The notes beneath the pieces were generated by a model. That model saw only the letters and a program-made list of their open reading frames with translations. It had not been told where the DNA came from and searched no databases. The translations under genes and the position numbers were made by a program. From Brachybacterium kimchii (GTDB lineage: Bacteria; Actinomycetota; Actinomycetes; Actinomycetales; Dermabacteraceae), in the NCBI RefSeq assembly GCF_023373525.1, contig NZ_CP097218.1, positions 1,736,001 through 1,800,000 of the forward strand: 64,000 nt of DNA, read 5' to 3'. This document shows, piece after piece, positions 34,994 to 44,015 of this stretch. Each line of letters opens with the position of its first letter. Within the stretch, counting starts at the first letter, position 1.

Positions 34994-35050
34994 GGTGGGT
35001 TCCTTCCGGGAGGGCGGTGGGGATGCGGTGTGCGGGGCGGAGCCGGCGGC

Positions 35051-36400
35051 TCAGCCCGCCTCGGGGCCGACGTCGACGCGGGTGGTGAACGACCCGGCGA
35101 GGCGCGCGGCGAGATCCCGCACGTCCTGGGCGGTCACGCCGGCCATCTTCTCGAGGGCCTCGTCAACGGTCGAGTAGCGGCCCTGGACGAGCTCGAGGCT
35201 GCCCAGGCGCCCCATCCGCGACGCGGTGTCCTCGAGACCGAGGGCGAGAGCGCCCGTGATCTGCCCGAGCGCGCGGCGCATCTCCTCGTCGGTGACGCCG
35301 TGGTCGCGCATCTGCTCGATCTCGGCCCCCATGAGCTCGACGACCTGCTCGGCGCGCGCGGGCCGGCAGGCGGCGTACATGCCGAACAGGCCCGCGTCGC
35401 GGTAGGCGGCGCTGAAGGAGTAGACGGTGTAGACCAGCCCGCGCTCCTCGCGGATGTGCTGGAACAGCCGCGAGGACATGCCGCCGCCGAGGATCGCCAT
35501 CAGCACGTTCATCGTGTGGCGGTCCTCGCTGCTCGCGCAGATCGACGGCCCGCCCAGGTAGATGTGGGTCTGCTCGAGGGGGCGCACGATGCGGTGCGGG
35601 ACGACGGCCGATGCCGGTCCGGGCGTCGCGCCGGCGGCGGGCAGCGAGCGCTCGAGGGCGGGTCGACGCTCCGACGGAGCGACGCCCTCCGGGAGGTCCC
35701 AGCCGCCCGCGGCCAGGCGGTCGGCGAGGCGCCCGGCGAGCTCGTCGTGATCGAGGTCGCCGACGGCGGTGACCACGAGGTTCTGAGGCCTGTAATGGGC
35801 GGCGAAGTGCGCGCGCACGTCGGCGTCGGTGAGGGCGCTGACGGTCTCGAGGGTGCCCCCGACGGGGCGTCCCATCGGGGTGTCGGGCCCGAGCACCTGG
35901 GCGAGGAACTCCTCGTACCCGGAGTCGGTGGGGTCGTCCTGCGCCATCGCGAGCTCCTCGAGGATCACCTCGCGCTCGGTCTCGAGGGCCTCGGGCGCGA
36001 GCTGCGAGGAGGTGACCATGTCGGTGAGCACGTCCAGGGCGAGCGGCAGGTCAGCGCTGCGCACGCGCCCGTGGTACACGGTGTGCTCCTTCGCGGTGAC
36101 CGCGTTGGACTCGCCGCCGACCTCGTCGAAGGCCGTCGCGATGTCCAGGGCGCTGCGCCTGGCGGTGCCCTTGAACAGGAGGTGCTCGAGCGCGTGGGTG
36201 GAGCCGGCGTGGGCGGGGGTCTCGTCCCGCGAGCCCACGGGCAGCCAGAGGCCGAGCGTCGCGCTGCGCACCGAGCGGTCGGTCTCCGTGAGCAGGCGGA
36301 CGCCGCCGGGGAGGATCGTGCGCCGCACGAGCGGACCGTCTCCCCCGGGTTCGAGGAGCTGGTCGCGCGCGGCGGCGTCAGTGGTCAGGTCGATCGGCAC
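35051..36400 (-). CDS. M16 family zinc metallopeptidase
   Basis: 449 residues from GTG 36400, supported by GGGAGG about 8 bases upstream. The inverted zinc motif HALEH (69-73, in HALEHLLFKGT) plus the distal Glu in EREVILEELAMAQDDP make an active M16 half, and the C-terminal half has the inactive-like GGMSSRLFQHIREERGLVYTVYS. Homologues (PepR of mycobacteria, PqqL/YmxG group) sit next to pnp, as here. Processing substrates are unknown. It follows pnp, from which a strong hairpin separates it. Confidence 0.93.
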   Translation of the reverse strand: MPIDLTTDAAARDQLLEPGGDGPLVRRTILPGGVRLLTETDRSVRSATLGLWLPVGSRDETPAHAGSTHALEHLLFKGTARRSALDIATAFDEVGGESNAVTAKEHTVYHGRVRSADLPLALDVLTDMVTSSQLAPEALETEREVILEELAMAQDDPTDSGYEEFLAQVLGPDTPMGRPVGGTLETVSALTDADVRAHFAAHYRPQNLVVTAVGDLDHDELAGRLADRLAAGGWDLPEGVAPSERRPALERSLPAAGATPGPASAVVPHRIVRPLEQTHIYLGGPSICASSEDRHTMNVLMAILGGGMSSRLFQHIREERGLVYTVYSFSAAYRDAGLFGMYAACRPARAEQVVELMGAEIEQMRDHGVTDEEMRRALGQITGALALGLEDTASRMGRLGSLELVQGRYSTVDEALEKMAGVTAQDVRDLAARLAGSFTTRVDVGPEAG

Positions 36401-36445
36401 CGGAGGGTCCTCCCAGGGTCGGGTGCGAGGGGATGGAGAGCGAGC

Positions 36446-36478
36446 GCGGGCGGCACCCCGTCGAGGGGTGCCGCCCGC
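36446..36478 (-). terminator. hairpin terminator after pnp
   Basis: GCGGGCGGCACCCC (36446-36459) and GGGGTGCCGCCCGC (36465-36478) pair perfectly with a 5-base loop, 32 bases past the pnp stop and before the M16 gene. Confidence 0.9.
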
Positions 36479-36509
36479 GGCGGTCACGCGTTCACGCGGT
36501 CGGTCGGGC

Positions 36510-38771
36510 TCACTCGGAGTCGGACGCCTTCTCGGAGCCCTCGTCGGACCCCGTTTCCTCGGCGTCGTCCTCGGCGATCGCGAGGCTGATCTTGCCGCGC
36601 GCGTCGATCTCGCGGATCTCGACCTCGATCTTCTGGCCGACCTTCGCGACGTCCTCGACGTTGTCCACGCGCTTGCCGTCGTTCAGCTTGCGCAGCTGGG
36701 TGACGTGCAGCAGACCGTCCTTGCCGGGGGTCAGCGAGACGAAGGCGCCGAAGTCGACCACGCGCACCACGGTGCCGAGGTAGCGCTCGCCGACCTCGGG
36801 GACCATCGGGTTGGCGATCGCGTTGATCGTCGCCCGGGCGGCCTCGGCCGACGGGCCGTCGGTCGCGCCGATGTAGACGGTGCCGTCGTCCTCGATGGTG
36901 ATGTCGGCGCCGGTGTCGTCCTGGATCTGGTTGATCATCTGGCCCTTGGGGCCGATGACCGCGCCGATCTTGTCGACGGGGATGGTCACCGCGAGCACGC
37001 GCGGGGCGTTCGGGCTCATCTCGTCCGGCACGTCGATGGCCTCGTTGAGGACGCCCAGGATGTGCAGGCGTGCCTCGCGGGCCTGGGACAGCGCGGCGGC
37101 GAGCACGGAGGCCGGGATGCCGTCGAGCTTGGTGTCGAGCTGGATCGCGGTGACGAACTCGTTGGTGCCGGCGACCTTGAAGTCCATGTCGCCGAAGGCG
37201 TCCTCCGCACCGAGGATGTCGGTGAGGGCCGCGTACTTGGTCTCGCCGCCCACGGTGTCGGAGACGAGGCCCATGGCGATGCCCGCGACGGGCGCCTTGA
37301 GCGGCACGCCGGCGTTGAGCATCGACAGCGTCGAGGCGCACACGGAGCCCATCGAGGTCGAGCCGTTGGAGCCCAGCGCCTCGGAGACCTGGCGGATCGC
37401 GTAGGGGAACTCCTCGCGGCCCGGGAGGACCGGGACCAGGGCGCGCTCGGCGAGCATGCCGTGGCCGATCTCGCGGCGCTTCGGGGAGCCCACGCGGCCG
37501 GTCTCGCCGGTCGAGAAGGGCGGGAAGTTGTAGTGGTGGATGTAGCGCTTGCGGTTCACCGGCGAGAGCGAGTCGATCTGCTGCTCCATCTTGAGCATGT
37601 TCAGCGTGGTCACGCCCATGATCTGGGTCTCGCCGCGCTGGAACAGGGCGGAGCCGTGCACGCGCGGGAGCACCTCGACCTCGGCCGAGAGCTGGCGGAT
37701 GTCGCGCAGGCCGCGGCCGTCGATGCGCACGCCCTCGGTGAGGATCTTCTGGCGCACGACCTTCTTGGTGAGCGCGCGGAAGGCGCCGGAGATCTCCTTC
37801 TCGCGGCCCTCGAGCGCTGCGCCCTCGGCGCCGAGCTCCGAGACGACCTCGGCGGCGAGCGCGTCGGTCGACTCCTCGCGCTCCTGCTTGCCGGCGATGC
37901 TCATGACCTCGCGAAGGCGGTCGGAGGCGGCCTTCTCGACGAGCTCGTAGGCGTCGTCCTGGTAGTCCAGGAAGAGCGGGAACTCGCGCACCGGCTTCGC
38001 GGCGGTGTCGGCCAGCTCCTGCTGGGCCTCACACAGCGTGCGGATGAAGACCTTGGAGGCCTCGAGGCCCTCGGCCACGACCTCCTCGGTGGGGGCGATC
38101 GCGCCCTGGTCCTTGATCATGGACCAGGCGTTGTCGGTGGCCTCGGCCTCGACCATCATGATCGCGACATCGTCGCCGACGATGCGACCGGCGACGACCA
38201 TGGAGAACACGGCCTCGTCGAGCTGGCTGAAGGTCGGGAACGCGACCCACTGGCCACCCTCGGCGCTGGGCATGAGGGCCACGCGCACGCCGCCGATCGG
38301 GCCGTTGAAGGGCAGGCCCGAGATCTGGGTGGAGGCGGAGGCGCCGTTGATGCCGACCACGTCGTACGCGTCGTCGGGGTTGACGGCCATGACGGTGAGG
38401 ACGACCTGGACCTCGTTGCGCAGGCCCTTGACGAAGGCCGGGCGCAGCGGGCGGTCGGTGAGGCGGCAGGCGAGGATCGCGTCGGTGCCCGGGCGGCCCT
38501 CGCGGCGGAAGAACGAGCCGGGGATGCGGCCCGCGGCGTACATCCGCTCCTCGACGTCGACCGTGAGCGGGAAGAAGTCGAAGTTGTCCTTCGGCTTGTT
38601 GGAGACGGCGGTGGCCGAGAGCACCATCGTGTCGTCGTCGAGGTACACCGAGACGGCGCCGGCGGCCTGCTGGGCCAGCCTTCCGGTCTCGAAGCGCACC
38701 TCGCGGGTGCCGTAGCTGCCGTTGTCGATGACGGCGGTGGTCGCCGTGATGTCGGGGCCTTCCATGGCCAT
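36510..38771 (-). CDS. pnp: polyribonucleotide nucleotidyltransferase (PNPase)
   Basis: 753 residues: two RNase PH cores (about 10-260 and 340-560, e.g. [20 protein letters not shown] and [20 protein letters not shown]), a KH domain ([20 protein letters not shown], about 590-610) and a C-terminal S1 domain ([20 protein letters not shown]) with an acidic tail. It degrades RNA phosphorolytically and can add 3' tails. AAGGAG lies 6 bases before ATG 38771. Downstream of rpsO, the classical rpsO-pnp order. Confidence 0.98.
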   Translation of the reverse strand: MAMEGPDITATTAVIDNGSYGTREVRFETGRLAQQAAGAVSVYLDDDTMVLSATAVSNKPKDNFDFFPLTVDVEERMYAAGRIPGSFFRREGRPGTDAILACRLTDRPLRPAFVKGLRNEVQVVLTVMAVNPDDAYDVVGINGASASTQISGLPFNGPIGGVRVALMPSAEGGQWVAFPTFSQLDEAVFSMVVAGRIVGDDVAIMMVEAEATDNAWSMIKDQGAIAPTEEVVAEGLEASKVFIRTLCEAQQELADTAAKPVREFPLFLDYQDDAYELVEKAASDRLREVMSIAGKQEREESTDALAAEVVSELGAEGAALEGREKEISGAFRALTKKVVRQKILTEGVRIDGRGLRDIRQLSAEVEVLPRVHGSALFQRGETQIMGVTTLNMLKMEQQIDSLSPVNRKRYIHHYNFPPFSTGETGRVGSPKRREIGHGMLAERALVPVLPGREEFPYAIRQVSEALGSNGSTSMGSVCASTLSMLNAGVPLKAPVAGIAMGLVSDTVGGETKYAALTDILGAEDAFGDMDFKVAGTNEFVTAIQLDTKLDGIPASVLAAALSQAREARLHILGVLNEAIDVPDEMSPNAPRVLAVTIPVDKIGAVIGPKGQMINQIQDDTGADITIEDDGTVYIGATDGPSAEAARATINAIANPMVPEVGERYLGTVVRVVDFGAFVSLTPGKDGLLHVTQLRKLNDGKRVDNVEDVAKVGQKIEVEIREIDARGKISLAIAEDDAEETGSDEGSEKASDSE

Positions 38772-38986
38772 GGGGATCTCCTTCGATGGGATCGGTGCCC
38801 CTCGCCGGACGCGGCCATCGTCAGGGGCCCGCGGGGAGCCTCCTGATCCGGGTGGATCGGGGTTCCCGAAGGTCTCTGCCGAGGACCGTGCCCACGGTCG
38901 AGGGGCTGGTGGGTCGTGCGGGCCGGCGCTCCGGGCGCGGCCTCGCGGGTCGTGCCCCGCGCACGTGTCGCGGGGCCGGATGCGAA

Positions 38987-39021
38987 CCGCCGCCCGCCCC
39001 GTGGGGACGAGCGGCGGCGGG
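38987..39021 (-). terminator. possible hairpin after rpsO
   Basis: CCGCCGC (38987-38993) and GCGGCGG (39011-39017) can pair, with CCCC (38997-39000) and GGGG (39003-39006) pairing inside. It is imperfect, just past the rpsO stop, and may act as a processing or attenuation site in the rpsO-pnp operon. Confidence 0.4.
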
Positions 39022-39023
39022 TG

Positions 39024-39293
39024 TCACCGGCGGATGCCGAGGCGCTGGATCAGCGCACGGTAACGCTCGATGTCGACGTTCTGCAGGTACTTGAGCAGAC
39101 GGCGGCGCTGGCCGACCAGGAGCATCAGACCACGACGGGTGTGGTGGTCGTGCTTGTGCTCCTTGAGGTGCTCGGTCAGGTAGGTGATGCGGTGGGTCAG
39201 GAGCGCGATCTGGACCTCGGGCGAACCGGTGTCGCCCTCAGCGGTCGCGTATTCCTTGATGATCTCCTGCTTGGTGGCGGAGTCGAAGGCCAT
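39024..39293 (-). CDS. rpsO: 30S ribosomal protein S15
   Basis: 89 residues, the standard length, starting [20 protein letters not shown]. The hallmark [46 protein letters not shown] pattern (about 21-66) covers the 16S rRNA-binding helices. An early assembly protein of the 30S platform. Separated from pnp by about 250 bases with no further gene. Confidence 0.99.
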   Translation of the reverse strand: MAFDSATKQEIIKEYATAEGDTGSPEVQIALLTHRITYLTEHLKEHKHDHHTRRGLMLLVGQRRRLLKYLQNVDIERYRALIQRLGIRR

Positions 39294-39417
39294 GTCGGCT
39301 TCTCCCTCGGTCGTTGCGCGGCGCACCGGGGCCTGTTCTCCCGGGCTCTGTGTGTCGGGCTCTGCTGCACTCCGGGCACGTCACCGGCTTCACGAGCCTG
39401 GACGCGCCGTGCGGGCG

Positions 39418-39433
39418 CGCGGAGTCCTCCGCG
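39418..39433 (-). terminator. small hairpin after ribF
   Basis: CGCGGA and TCCGCG pair around a GTCC loop, about 27 bases past the ribF stop. Short, so only a weak terminator candidate. Confidence 0.35.
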
Positions 39434-39459
39434 GCCGATATGACGGCGGTGAGAGTTTA

Positions 39460-40470
39460 TCAGCGGCGGTGGAGGACGTCGGGCTGCACTCCGTCCAGAG
39501 TGCGGCGAGTCACGTCCTTGTCGATCTCCATCTGGGCCACGAGCGCGTCGACCGAGGAGAAGCGCAGGGTGGGCCGCTGGCGCTCGACGAACTCGAGGCG
39601 CACGGTGTCCCCGTACAGGTCGAGGGTGTCGTCGCCGTGGACGTACGCCTCCACCATCCGCGGGGAGTCGTCGCTGCCCTCGTGGAAGGTCGGGTTGGTG
39701 CCGATGGAGATCGTCGTGACCGCGCCGACGAGGGGCTCGATCCCACGGTGCTCGCTCGCCTGCTCGACCACGGTGAGGAAGCCCGCGTAGACGCCGTCCT
39801 GCGGCACGAGGCCGTGGGGGCGCGGCCCGAGGTTCGCGGTGGGGAACCCCAGCTCGCGACCGCGCTTGAAGCCGTGGTGGACGGTGTCGGACACCGTGTG
39901 GAAGCGGCCCAGCATGGCGGTCGCCTCGGGCATGTCCCCGCCCAGCAGCGCCGCACGGATCGCCGAGGACGAGATCCGCTCCCCGTCGAACGGCAGATCG
40001 GGCAGCACGACGACCTCGAAGCCGTGCTTCTCCCCCAGTGCGCGCAGGGTCTCGACGTCGCCGGTGTTCCCGCGGCCGAACCGGGTGTCCGCACCCGTGA
40101 CGATGCAGCGCATGCCCAGGCCCTCGACGAGGAAGACGCGCACGAAGTCCTCGGCGCTGTACTGGGCGAAGTCCCAGGTGAACTCGAGGTCGAGGACGCC
40201 GCTCATGCCGGCCAGGAGCAGCAGGCGATCACGGTCCTCGTGCGCGGTGACGAGGGCGGGGTCGCCCGGGGTGTGCATGACGTGGCGCGGATGCGGCCAG
40301 AAGGTCAGCGCGACCGGCTCCAGCGAACGGGCAGCGGCGTTCTCCCGCAGCGCGTCGAGCACATAGCGGTGCCCCAGGTGGACGCCGTCGAAGTTCCCGA
40401 TGGTCACCGCGCTCGCGCCGAGGTCGGCGGGCACTTCCTCGAGGGAGTGCCAGATCTGCGCACGGGTCAC
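39460..40470 (-). CDS. ribF: bifunctional riboflavin kinase/FAD synthetase
   Basis: 336 residues from GTG 40470 with GGAAGG upstream. N-terminal adenylyltransferase: VTIGNFDGVHLGHRYVL (about 22-38) and ISSSAIRAALLGGDM. C-terminal riboflavin kinase (about 190-335): HGFKRGRELGFPTANLGPRP and the GTNPTF loop. It turns riboflavin into FMN and FAD. Placement next to rpsO-pnp and near truB-rbfA is the conserved actinobacterial order, though here an L,D-transpeptidase gene lies between ribF and truB. Confidence 0.97.
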   Translation of the reverse strand: MTRAQIWHSLEEVPADLGASAVTIGNFDGVHLGHRYVLDALRENAAARSLEPVALTFWPHPRHVMHTPGDPALVTAHEDRDRLLLLAGMSGVLDLEFTWDFAQYSAEDFVRVFLVEGLGMRCIVTGADTRFGRGNTGDVETLRALGEKHGFEVVVLPDLPFDGERISSSAIRAALLGGDMPEATAMLGRFHTVSDTVHHGFKRGRELGFPTANLGPRPHGLVPQDGVYAGFLTVVEQASEHRGIEPLVGAVTTISIGTNPTFHEGSDDSPRMVEAYVHGDDTLDLYGDTVRLEFVERQRPTLRFSSVDALVAQMEIDKDVTRRTLDGVQPDVLHRR

Positions 40471-40813
40471 GGTGGGGATCCTTCCGACGGGGCCCGGTCC
40501 CGCGCCGGAGCCGGTGTCCGGGGGCGCGGGCGGGAGGACGGGGAACACTGTAGCGCCGCATGGGCCTCCCGGAACGACGGCCCGGCCGGCCGTCGCGGGG
40601 AACGCACGCGCTGGAGCGGGCAGGCGCGGGCAGGAACAGGAGGGTCGTCGCGCGCCCCGGCCGACTGTGACGCGTCTGTGACTCCCGTCCCCTCGGCTCG
40701 ACCGCGGAGTCTGATGTATGGTGAAGGGTACGAATGCGGACCCGTGGACCTTCTGCGGGCGGTCCCGTGACGAGGGGGAACCGGAACCGCAGCGAAGAGA
40801 TGAGCGAGACCAT
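40471..40813. other. ribF / L,D-transpeptidase divergent promoter region (343 bases)
   Basis: No gene is supported. TATGGT at 40717-40722 is a -10 candidate for the transpeptidase, giving a leader of about 85 bases. A reading frame continuous with the transpeptidase opens at ATG 40718 but overlaps that -10 and lacks a signal-like N-terminus. No known riboswitch pattern was recognised. Confidence 0.5.
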
Positions 40814-42391
40814 ATGTCGCACCTCACCGACACCACCGATGTGGGCCGGTCCGGCGGCGGACGCCGACGTGTCCTGCTGATCGTGATCGCGATCCTGGCC
40901 GTGCTGGCGGTCGTCCTCACGGGCGGCGCGTTCGCGTACGCCAAGAACTTCGAGGGCAAGGCCCTCCCGGGCACGACCGTGCTGGGACAGGACGTGTCCG
41001 GCAAGAGCGCCGAGGAGATCTCCGCGCTCGTACAGAAGAAGGCCGAGGACACGGAGGTCACCGTCGACACCGACGGCCAGACCACTACGGCGTCCCTGGC
41101 CGATCTCGGCGTCGACGTCGACGCGAAGAAGACCGGGCAGGAGGCAGTCGCCCACGACGGTTCGATCGGCGAGGTCGTCTCCTCGACGCTCTCCGGTTCC
41201 CGCGGCATCGATCCGGTGGTGTCCGTCGACGAGAAGGCTGCCGCCGACTTCGCCACGAAGCAGATCCCGAAGGACCGCACCGCCGCCGTGGACGCGAAGG
41301 TGTCCTACGACGAGGACGCCGGGACCTGGAACGTCGCCAAGGCGAAGAACGGCCAGGGCGTGGAGACCGACGCGTTCGTCTCCGCCCTCACGAAGGACGC
41401 CTCGAAGCTCGAGAGCTTCACCCTCACGCAGAAGGTCACGGAGACCGCCCCGAAGATCTCGACGGACAAGGCCGACAAGGTCAAGGACCAGATCACGAAG
41501 ATGCTGGACCAGCCGATGTCGATCACGGGCCCCGACGGGGCGACCCACTCGGTCTCCAAGGACCGCCGCTCCGGCTGGCTCTCCGTCACGACCGACGACA
41601 AGGGCAAGGACCTGAAGATCGGGGTCGACGAGGACGCCGTGCGCGAGTGGGTCTCCGCACGCGCCGACGAGGACAGCGTCGAGAAGAAGGACGGCATCGA
41701 GCAGGTCGACACCGACGGCAAGGTCGTCAAGACCATCGCCGAGAAGACCGACGGCGTGGAGATCACCAACACCGATGCCGTCACCGAGAAGCTCGTCGCC
41801 GCGATGACGGGGACGAGCCCGCTCGAGGCGTCCTTCGAGACCAAGAAGGTCGAGGCCGAGATGACCAAGGCCAAGGCCCCCGAGTCGAAGGACGACGAGG
41901 ACTCGGACTCGAAGGACGACGACAAGTCCAAGGACGACGAGAAGTCGAAGGACGATGACAAGTCCAAGGACGACGATGACGCCGCCGCCGACAAGCCGAC
42001 CGGCGAGAAGTGGATCGACGTCAACCTCTCGGACAAGACCGTGACCGCCTACCAGGGCGACACCCCCGTGTGGGGCCCGCGCTCGATCGTCGACGGCGAC
42101 GGGGCCAACGGCCACGGGACCGTCACCGGCTCGTACAAGATCTACCTGCGCTACGACAAGCAGGACATGACCAACGGCGCCTACAAGGACCAGCAGGACC
42201 CCGAGTACTACAACACCAAGGACGTCCCCTGGGTGCAGTACTGGTACCGCGGATACGCCTTCCACGGCGCGCCGTGGCGCTCGTCCTTCGGGTACTCCGG
42301 CTCGCACGGCTGCATCAACATGCGCGTCTCGGACGCCAAGTGGCTGTACGACTGGGCGTCGATCGGCACCCGGGTCGAGGTGCACCGCTGA
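40814..42391 (+). CDS. L,D-transpeptidase with peptidoglycan-binding domains
   Basis: 525 residues from ATG 40814: short cytoplasmic head, one transmembrane anchor (about 20-42, VLLIVIAILAVLAVVLTGGAFAY), two PG_binding_4-like domains (about 55-290), a Lys/Asp/Ser linker (about 355-395) and a C-terminal YkuD domain. The catalytic motif HGCINMR has nucleophile Cys500, with the upstream FHGAPW histidine in place. It makes 3-3 crosslinks in the cell wall outside the membrane. It is monocistronic between divergent ribF and a strong terminator. Length and repeat layout match the Micrococcales type. Confidence 0.95.
   Translation: MSHLTDTTDVGRSGGGRRRVLLIVIAILAVLAVVLTGGAFAYAKNFEGKALPGTTVLGQDVSGKSAEEISALVQKKAEDTEVTVDTDGQTTTASLADLGVDVDAKKTGQEAVAHDGSIGEVVSSTLSGSRGIDPVVSVDEKAAADFATKQIPKDRTAAVDAKVSYDEDAGTWNVAKAKNGQGVETDAFVSALTKDASKLESFTLTQKVTETAPKISTDKADKVKDQITKMLDQPMSITGPDGATHSVSKDRRSGWLSVTTDDKGKDLKIGVDEDAVREWVSARADEDSVEKKDGIEQVDTDGKVVKTIAEKTDGVEITNTDAVTEKLVAAMTGTSPLEASFETKKVEAEMTKAKAPESKDDEDSDSKDDDKSKDDEKSKDDDKSKDDDDAAADKPTGEKWIDVNLSDKTVTAYQGDTPVWGPRSIVDGDGANGHGTVTGSYKIYLRYDKQDMTNGAYKDQQDPEYYNTKDVPWVQYWYRGYAFHGAPWRSSFGYSGSHGCINMRVSDAKWLYDWASIGTRVEVHR
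41890..41985 (+). repeat. Lys-Asp-Asp repeat within the L,D-transpeptidase linker
   Basis: In-frame repeats of a SKDDD/KSKDDE unit encode a highly charged linker just before the catalytic domain. Such stretches are prone to length change by slippage. Confidence 0.8.
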
Positions 42392-42461
42392 TCCGGAGAC
42401 CCTGACCCGGTCCCCTCATCGAGGCACCGGCGGCGCATCGGACCGATGCCCGCCGAGACGA

Positions 42462-42495
42462 CAGAAGGGCCCCGCCGACAGGCGGGGCCCTTCTG
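42462..42495. terminator. bidirectional hairpin terminator, L,D-transpeptidase/truB
   Basis: CAGAAGGGCCCCGCC (42462-42476) and GGCGGGGCCCTTCTG (42481-42495) form a perfect 15-bp stem with a GACA loop. The symmetrical A/T-ended stem between convergent genes can serve both. Confidence 0.92.
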
Positions 42496-42570
42496 CTGTG
42501 CTGGTGGACGCACGGCCGGCGCTGGAAGCAGTGTCCGGCCCGGGTGAGTGCGCCCGATGACACTCTCCCG

Positions 42571-43509
42571 CTAGCTGCGCGCCTCCGGGGGGACGACGAG
42601 AACGGGACGCAGACGCTCGCCCTCGGTCTCGACGACGGCGACCAGGCGGCCCTGTGGGTCGAGCGCCGCGAGCACTCCCCCGTCCGGCCCGTCCGAGCGC
42701 ATCGGCGCGCTCACGCGCTTGCCCTGGCCGAGAGCCGTCGAGCTCTCCTCGTCCAGTCGGACGGTGGGCATCACGCGCGCGGCGGTCTCGCCGAGGCCCC
42801 TCAGCGGGAGCTCCACGTCGTCGCCCTCGCCGCGGGCGGGAACGTGCACCGCGTCCTGGACGGCGAAAGGTCCCACGCGAGTGCGCCTCAGTGCGGTGAG
42901 GTGCCCGCCCACGCCCAGCGCGGCGCCGAGGTCCCGGGCGAGCGCCCGCACGTAGGTACCGGAGCTGCAGGTCACGGTCACGTCGAGATCGAGGAAGGGA
43001 TCCGCCTCGCGCAGGGCGAGCACGGTGAGATCGCTGATCGTCACGGGACGCGCGGAGAGCGTCACGTCCTCCCCCGCGCGAGCGCGGGCGTAGGCGCGCT
43101 TGCCGTCGACCTTGATGGCGCTGACAGTCGAGGGCACCTGCTGGATCTCCCCTCGCAGGGCGTCCAGGCTCTCCTCGATCCGGTCCGGTGCGAGACCGGC
43201 GGCGGGGACGAGCTCGCCGATCTCCTCGCCCTCGCGGTCGTCGGTCGTGGTGGCGCGGCCCAGGCGGATCGTCGCCGTGTATGTCTTGTCGAGCCCCACG
43301 AGGTGGGTGAGCAGACGTGTCCCCTGGCCGACGCCCAGGATCAGCAGCCCGGTGGCCATCGGGTCGAGGGTGCCGGCGTGACCGACCTTCTTCGTGCCCA
43401 GCAGCCAGCGCACGCGCGCGACCACGTCATGGCTCGTGCGCTCGGGCGCCTTGTCCACGAGCAGCACGCCGTGGGGAAGGGCCGCGAGGTCCTGCGGGCC
43501 GCGCGCCAT
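42571..43509 (-). CDS. truB: tRNA pseudouridine(55) synthase
   Basis: 312 residues from ATG 43509 (an in-frame GTG one codon earlier is equally possible). Catalytic Asp49 in VGHAGTLDPMATG, plus KTYTATIRLG and the SSGTYVRALARDLG motif (about 195-208). It makes pseudouridine 55 in the T-loop of tRNAs. The C-terminus carries a short PUA-like end. The start overlaps the rbfA stop (GTGATG), so the two are translationally coupled. Confidence 0.97.
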   Translation of the reverse strand: MARGPQDLAALPHGVLLVDKAPERTSHDVVARVRWLLGTKKVGHAGTLDPMATGLLILGVGQGTRLLTHLVGLDKTYTATIRLGRATTTDDREGEEIGELVPAAGLAPDRIEESLDALRGEIQQVPSTVSAIKVDGKRAYARARAGEDVTLSARPVTISDLTVLALREADPFLDLDVTVTCSSGTYVRALARDLGAALGVGGHLTALRRTRVGPFAVQDAVHVPARGEGDDVELPLRGLGETAARVMPTVRLDEESSTALGQGKRVSAPMRSDGPDGGVLAALDPQGRLVAVVETEGERLRPVLVVPPEARS

Positions 43510-44015
43510 CACGCGCGCGCGTCGCCCGCGGCGTCCTCGTCCGCGGAGTCCTCCGCGGCGCCGTCCTCGAGGTCCGCGGCGTCCTCGTCCTCATCGCGGG
43601 GCTTGCGGTACGGATCCTCCTCCCCCGCGAAGGACGCGCCCTCCTGCTGGCGGGCGAGATCGGCGTCGCGGGACCTGGCCTGGACCAGGAGGTCCTCGAT
43701 CGTGCGGGCGTTCTCGGGGAGCGCGTCCTCGACGAACTCGAGGGTCGGCGTCAGGCGCACGCCGGTCTGGCGGCCGACCTCGCGGCGCAGCATCCCGGTG
43801 GCGCTCTGGAGGGCGGCGGCGGTGCCGACGCGCTCCTCGTCGTCCCCGAAGACGGTGTAGAAGATCGTGGCGTGCTGGAGGTCGCCGGTCACTCGCACCT
43901 CGGTGATCGTGATGAAGCCCAGGCGGGGGTCCTTCACGCGGGTGTCGAGCATGGTCGCGACGATCTGCTGGATGCGGTCGGCAAGGCGCCGGGCGCGGGG
44001 GCTGTTCTCACTCAT
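43509..44015 (-). CDS. rbfA: ribosome-binding factor A
   Basis: 168 residues. KH-like RbfA domain about 1-115: RRLADRIQQIVATMLDTRVKDPRLGFITITEVRVTGDLQHA then FGDDEE. A long acidic tail rich in Asp/Glu/Ala (about 135-168) extends beyond the usual length of about 120-150. RbfA matures the 5' end of 16S rRNA and acts in the cold. AAAGGA precedes the ATG at 44015. The start lies inside the end of the upstream methyltransferase gene (8-base overlap). Confidence 0.96.
   Translation of the reverse strand: MSENSPRARRLADRIQQIVATMLDTRVKDPRLGFITITEVRVTGDLQHATIFYTVFGDDEERVGTAAALQSATGMLRREVGRQTGVRLTPTLEFVEDALPENARTIEDLLVQARSRDADLARQQEGASFAGEEDPYRKPRDEDEDAADLEDGAAEDSADEDAAGDARA

Noticed and set aside
40471..40813. 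Possible c-di-AMP (ydaO) riboswitch before the cell-wall transpeptidase
   Set aside because: Such riboswitches precede some actinobacterial wall-enzyme genes, but the conserved riboswitch blocks were not found in this leader.
41890..41990. Regular short repeats resembling a small CRISPR or minisatellite
   Set aside because: They are in frame and encode a Lys/Asp linker of the L,D-transpeptidase; no spacers or cas genes.
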